A DNA stretch of 64,000 nucleotides from Rhodeus uyekii (taxonomy: Eukaryota > Chordata > Actinopteri > Cypriniformes > Acheilognathidae), in contig JAWRVZ010000075.1 in assembly GCA_037043235.1 (NCBI GenBank), forward strand, positions 2,629,501 to 2,693,500, read 5' to 3'. This document shows, piece by piece, positions 61,226 to 64,000 of the stretch. A program made the translations under genes and the position numbers. The notes below the pieces were generated by a model that made no database searches, was not told where the DNA came from, and saw only the letters and a list, made by a program, of their open reading frames with translations. Every line of letters starts with the position of its first letter. The first letter of the stretch is position 1.

Positions 61226-62706
61226 AGTAATTCACTTAGAAACTTAACACCAATAGCGCTGAAAGCAGGTCAGAGTGAATTAGGTATCAAAAAAAGAAAC
61301 TTTTGGCATAGGGATAATTTACAAAACTAATTATATCAATGTATTTGTTAATATAAATAGATCTGTCACTTACATCTTAACCCATTTTAAAATGTAGCTG
61401 ACACTCTGTACTAGTATTGCATTATGATGGGAATCTTAATATGACGTCAAACACTGATAGCAGTTTCCAGCTCCTACTATTTTATAACAGCATGTTATCA
61501 TTAATTTAAATTATAGTTTATAAATATATCAATACAGATTGTATCTTGAGCTTCGCCTAATATCAAAACCACAAAATGGTAGTCTGATAAATCATCTACT
61601 TTTTGTTTGGAATAATTTACTCAGCACCATTACAGCCATGAAGATTTAATTCTGTGGAACAAATAATTTGTTTCTCCGCCGCTGATACATGATAGAAGCG
61701 TATTAGTCATTCAAAGCGGGAACTCGTTTATCCATCAAGTCAATATGAAACTTAAGGAAGTGACTCATGCTGCTTCATGGGCTATTCAAAGTTCAGGCAG
61801 TAGGAACAGGGTTAGAATCTGTACTTTCTGTTGTGGTTTCTCCATTGCTTTCCAACTAAATTGTCTGTGCGGATTGAAATCCCGCTGCCCTTAAACGGCA
61901 ACTTTACTCCTTTCACAGCGCATGCAGCAACGCTCTTTTATGAAGTGGGACAAAAAGTTGACTCAAAAGAGGACCGTCAATCTTTCTCAGAAGCTGACAC
62001 TGCTCTACGGGGAGCTTTTGGCCTTTCAATTGAGGGGCTTCCTTTTTCATTCTAATCAACAACTCGATATCAACGCGACAAAATATCCACCAACAGCAGA
62101 AAAGTAGCGTTGAGGGGGGAAACTTTTCAGGGAATGCCTTTGCCAACACTTCTCACAATTCAGGCAGCCATTGTCTGCGGCGCAGGCTGTCGCCGAGTGA
62201 CAACGCTCTCCCGGCGCATCCTGAAGTCAGTGCTTTTCAAGCAAACGGCGGTCCCTAATCATCGCGCGGAGGACGTCTGACAACAACTCCCGACAAATTC
62301 GCCATTAAAATGAATAGTAACCATGAACAGAGGGTCTGTTTTGGAAGCATTTCCCTTTCTCCCTCTCTCCCTTTGGTGTACGTTCCCCGCTGTGTTGCAG
62401 GTTTTGGCGTGAGAGTCGTCTTCCCTCACTTTATTTGTGCCACCAAACAGCCTTTGGTCCCACAAGAAGCTGACAGCCCTACGCTTCTGTTGCAAGTACA
62501 CTGGGATGTCTCATTGTATTTAATGAAGGGAAAAACTGGCTATCTACTATTAATGAACTTGGAATATAAAAAATGCATCCTTTGCTGAAAACAACACAAA
62601 ACTGCTTGTATAAGGTAAAGCGGCGACTGGAGGGGGGCCAGAATCTAATGAAAGATCCATAGAATATTTGCTAGGGGAGGGAAGGTACATGAACATGTAA
62701 AGGTTT
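61226..62706. other. Intronic DNA with a repeat-poor core
   Basis: 61226-61600 is AT-rich. 61620-62500 is balanced, repeat-free and includes CTTTTATGAAGTGGGACAAA and CTCCCGGCGCATCCTGAAGT; it is a further candidate enhancer block. Overlapping frames of 60 to 92 codons have no domains. Confidence 0.3.
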
Positions 62707-63390
62707 TTAAAGGGGTGTTTCACCCAAAAATTACATTTCTGTCATCAATTACTCGCTCTCATGTAGTTTTGAAACCACTATGACTTTCTTTCTTCCACAG
62801 AACACAAAAGGTACATTTTTGAAGAGTATCCTGGTCGCTCTTCTCCATACAATGAAAGTGAATGGGGACTGGGAAACTCCAAATCGACAAAAAAAACACC
62901 TTAAATGATGTTTTCTATGACTCATCCATTAAAAAAGACCTTGAATGTAAGTTATAGCTCAACCAAAAATGTTTATTCTTTCATCACCTCAATTCTATCC
63001 TACTTTTTCCTAAGAACCCAAAAGTTGAGCTTTGAAAGAATATCCTGGTCGAACTTATATTGAAAGTGAATAAAGTGGATAACTGGTAAACTCTAATATA
63101 TACAAAGAAAATATCAAATAAAAGACAAATGTTAAAAAAAAGTACCCTTTCCCCTGTTATATTATTACATTACCTTATTTCCCTTATTAAATTGACATAG
63201 ATTTGATTATTTTTATGTTTAAGGCAGTTCATTTTAAGCTGTTTACAACCCTATTTCTTGAATATTTAGATGGTTGGATCCCAACAATTCCTCTTTTGTG
63301 TTCAGTAGAAGAAAGTAAGTCATACAGGTTTGGAACGACTGTGAGTCGATGACTATAGAAGTTTAGTTTTTGGGTGAACTATACCTATAA
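62707..63390. mobile_element. Composite of cyprinid palindromic MITEs
   Basis: Starts TTAAAGGGGTGTTTCACCCA with interior TCTTTCTTCCACAGAACACA. A second related head follows near 62950 (TTATAGCTCAACCAAAAATG). The right end, TTTGGAACGACTGTGAGTCG to TTTTTGGGTGAACTATACC, closes the region. At least two copies appear nested or joined. Confidence 0.65.
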
Positions 63391-63698
63391 ATGAAAGCAT
63401 TTAAAATAGTTATTCAGATAAAATATTGTCGTGAAGTGAAGTTCTCTGTCTGGTTTGATCTCACTGACTTCAATTGAATTCTTCAATGTCACTGACGTAA
63501 AATCTGTAGACCATCTAATGGTCAATCATCTCACCTTATTTGATTTATTCTGCTCATAAACTATCATAAGGCATCATTTGATTTTGTATAGAAGTTGTAT
63601 TGGTGCTTTTTGACATATTTACTTGCACATTTAATATGGAGATATTGTTATTGACAGTGTTGGACAGTAACAAAGTATTTTTTACCTTGTTACTGCAC

Positions 63699-63986
63699 TA
63701 AAAGGTATAGTTTAGCCAAAAATGAAAACTTTATCTTCATTTACTCTCTGTCAATTGTTCCAAACCTGTAAGTTTCTTTTTTCTACTGAACACAAAAGAA
63801 GAATATGGTAATCAGACATTTGACAATTTTTTTTGTCTCTCCAAACTATGGAAGTCATTGGGGTCCATCAACTGTTTGGTAAACGACAATCTTCAAAATA
63901 TCGTCTTTTGTGTTCAAAAGATTGATTTGGAACAATTGAGGGTGAGTAAATGATGACAGAATTTTCATTTTTGGGTGAACTATCCC
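63699..63986. mobile_element. Cyprinid palindromic MITE
   Basis: Left CTAAAAGGTATAGTTTAGCC with TGTTCCAAACCTGTAAG and right GGTGAGTAAATGATGACAGA, TTTTTGGGTGAACTATCCCC are inverted counterparts. The central CTATGGAAGTCATTGGGGTC is the family's hallmark. Best-preserved copy of this family in the window. Confidence 0.82.
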
Positions 63987-64000
63987 CAAGTATTTTGGTA

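Overview
This is a vertebrate window, most likely from a cyprinid (carp or minnow family) fish. The evidence is the repeat content: many simple repeats of (CA)n, (TA)n, (GATA)n and (GA)n; tRNA-derived SINEs with a V-SINE-like tail; Tc1/mariner, hAT, Tigger/pogo-like and PIF-like elements; and several palindromic repeat families I associate with zebrafish and carp genomes. No bacterial-type gene organisation is present, and almost every open frame over 60 codons lies in simple repeats, transposon debris or unique non-coding DNA.

One protein-coding exon can be supported. Positions 24777-24816 (+) encode MPRRKQQAPKRAA plus a split glycine codon, followed by a canonical GTAAG donor. This is the short first coding exon of a teashirt zinc-finger gene. 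The K-R-A-A-G ending matches TSHZ2 better than TSHZ1 or TSHZ3, so I call it tshz2 exon 1. An in-frame TAA lies 15 bases upstream of the ATG. A TATA-like sequence, polypurine tracts and a CpG-bearing stretch lie in the roughly 650 bases before it. Positions 1 to about 24100 are upstream DNA. Positions 24817 to the end are the first intron, and the large second exon with the zinc fingers and homeodomain is outside the window.

Upstream region (1-24.1 kb): AT-rich unique DNA, a palindromic element (2.2 kb), an intact-ended hAT MITE with a perfect 8-bp target duplication (2.4 kb), a second hAT-like element (7.8 kb), SINEs, an 874-bp element with 28-bp terminal inverted repeats (11.8-12.6 kb), a Tc1 transposase fossil split by a SINE (12.7-13.35 kb), a TTG/ATT minisatellite (19.7-20.2 kb) and a large GT/ATCT simple-repeat field (21.6-22.0 kb).

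Intron (24.8-64 kb): blocks of GC-richer, mostly repeat-poor unique sequence (about 26.8-27.6, 29.5-30.6, 32.4-33.95, 35.4-35.7, 42.3-43.0, 47.4-48.0, 48.9-49.8, 51.5-52.0, 54.9-55.1, 57.7-62.6 kb) alternate with repeat-rich stretches. Large first introns of developmental regulators often carry conserved enhancers, so these blocks are candidate cis-regulatory elements. Conservation cannot be measured from one sequence, so this is inference. Repeat features of note are a Tigger-like element (31.1-32.0 kb), a PIF-like element nested in an older repeat (34.1-34.9 kb), a (GATA/GACA)n array (40.3-40.8 kb), a palindrome around a (TA)n tract (41.6-42.1 kb), a five-unit satellite of about 180 bp (56.9-57.7 kb) and palindromic repeats at the right edge.

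I found no previously undescribed coding system. The most useful observations are the tshz2 anchor, the candidate regulatory blocks and several nested or structurally unusual repeats.
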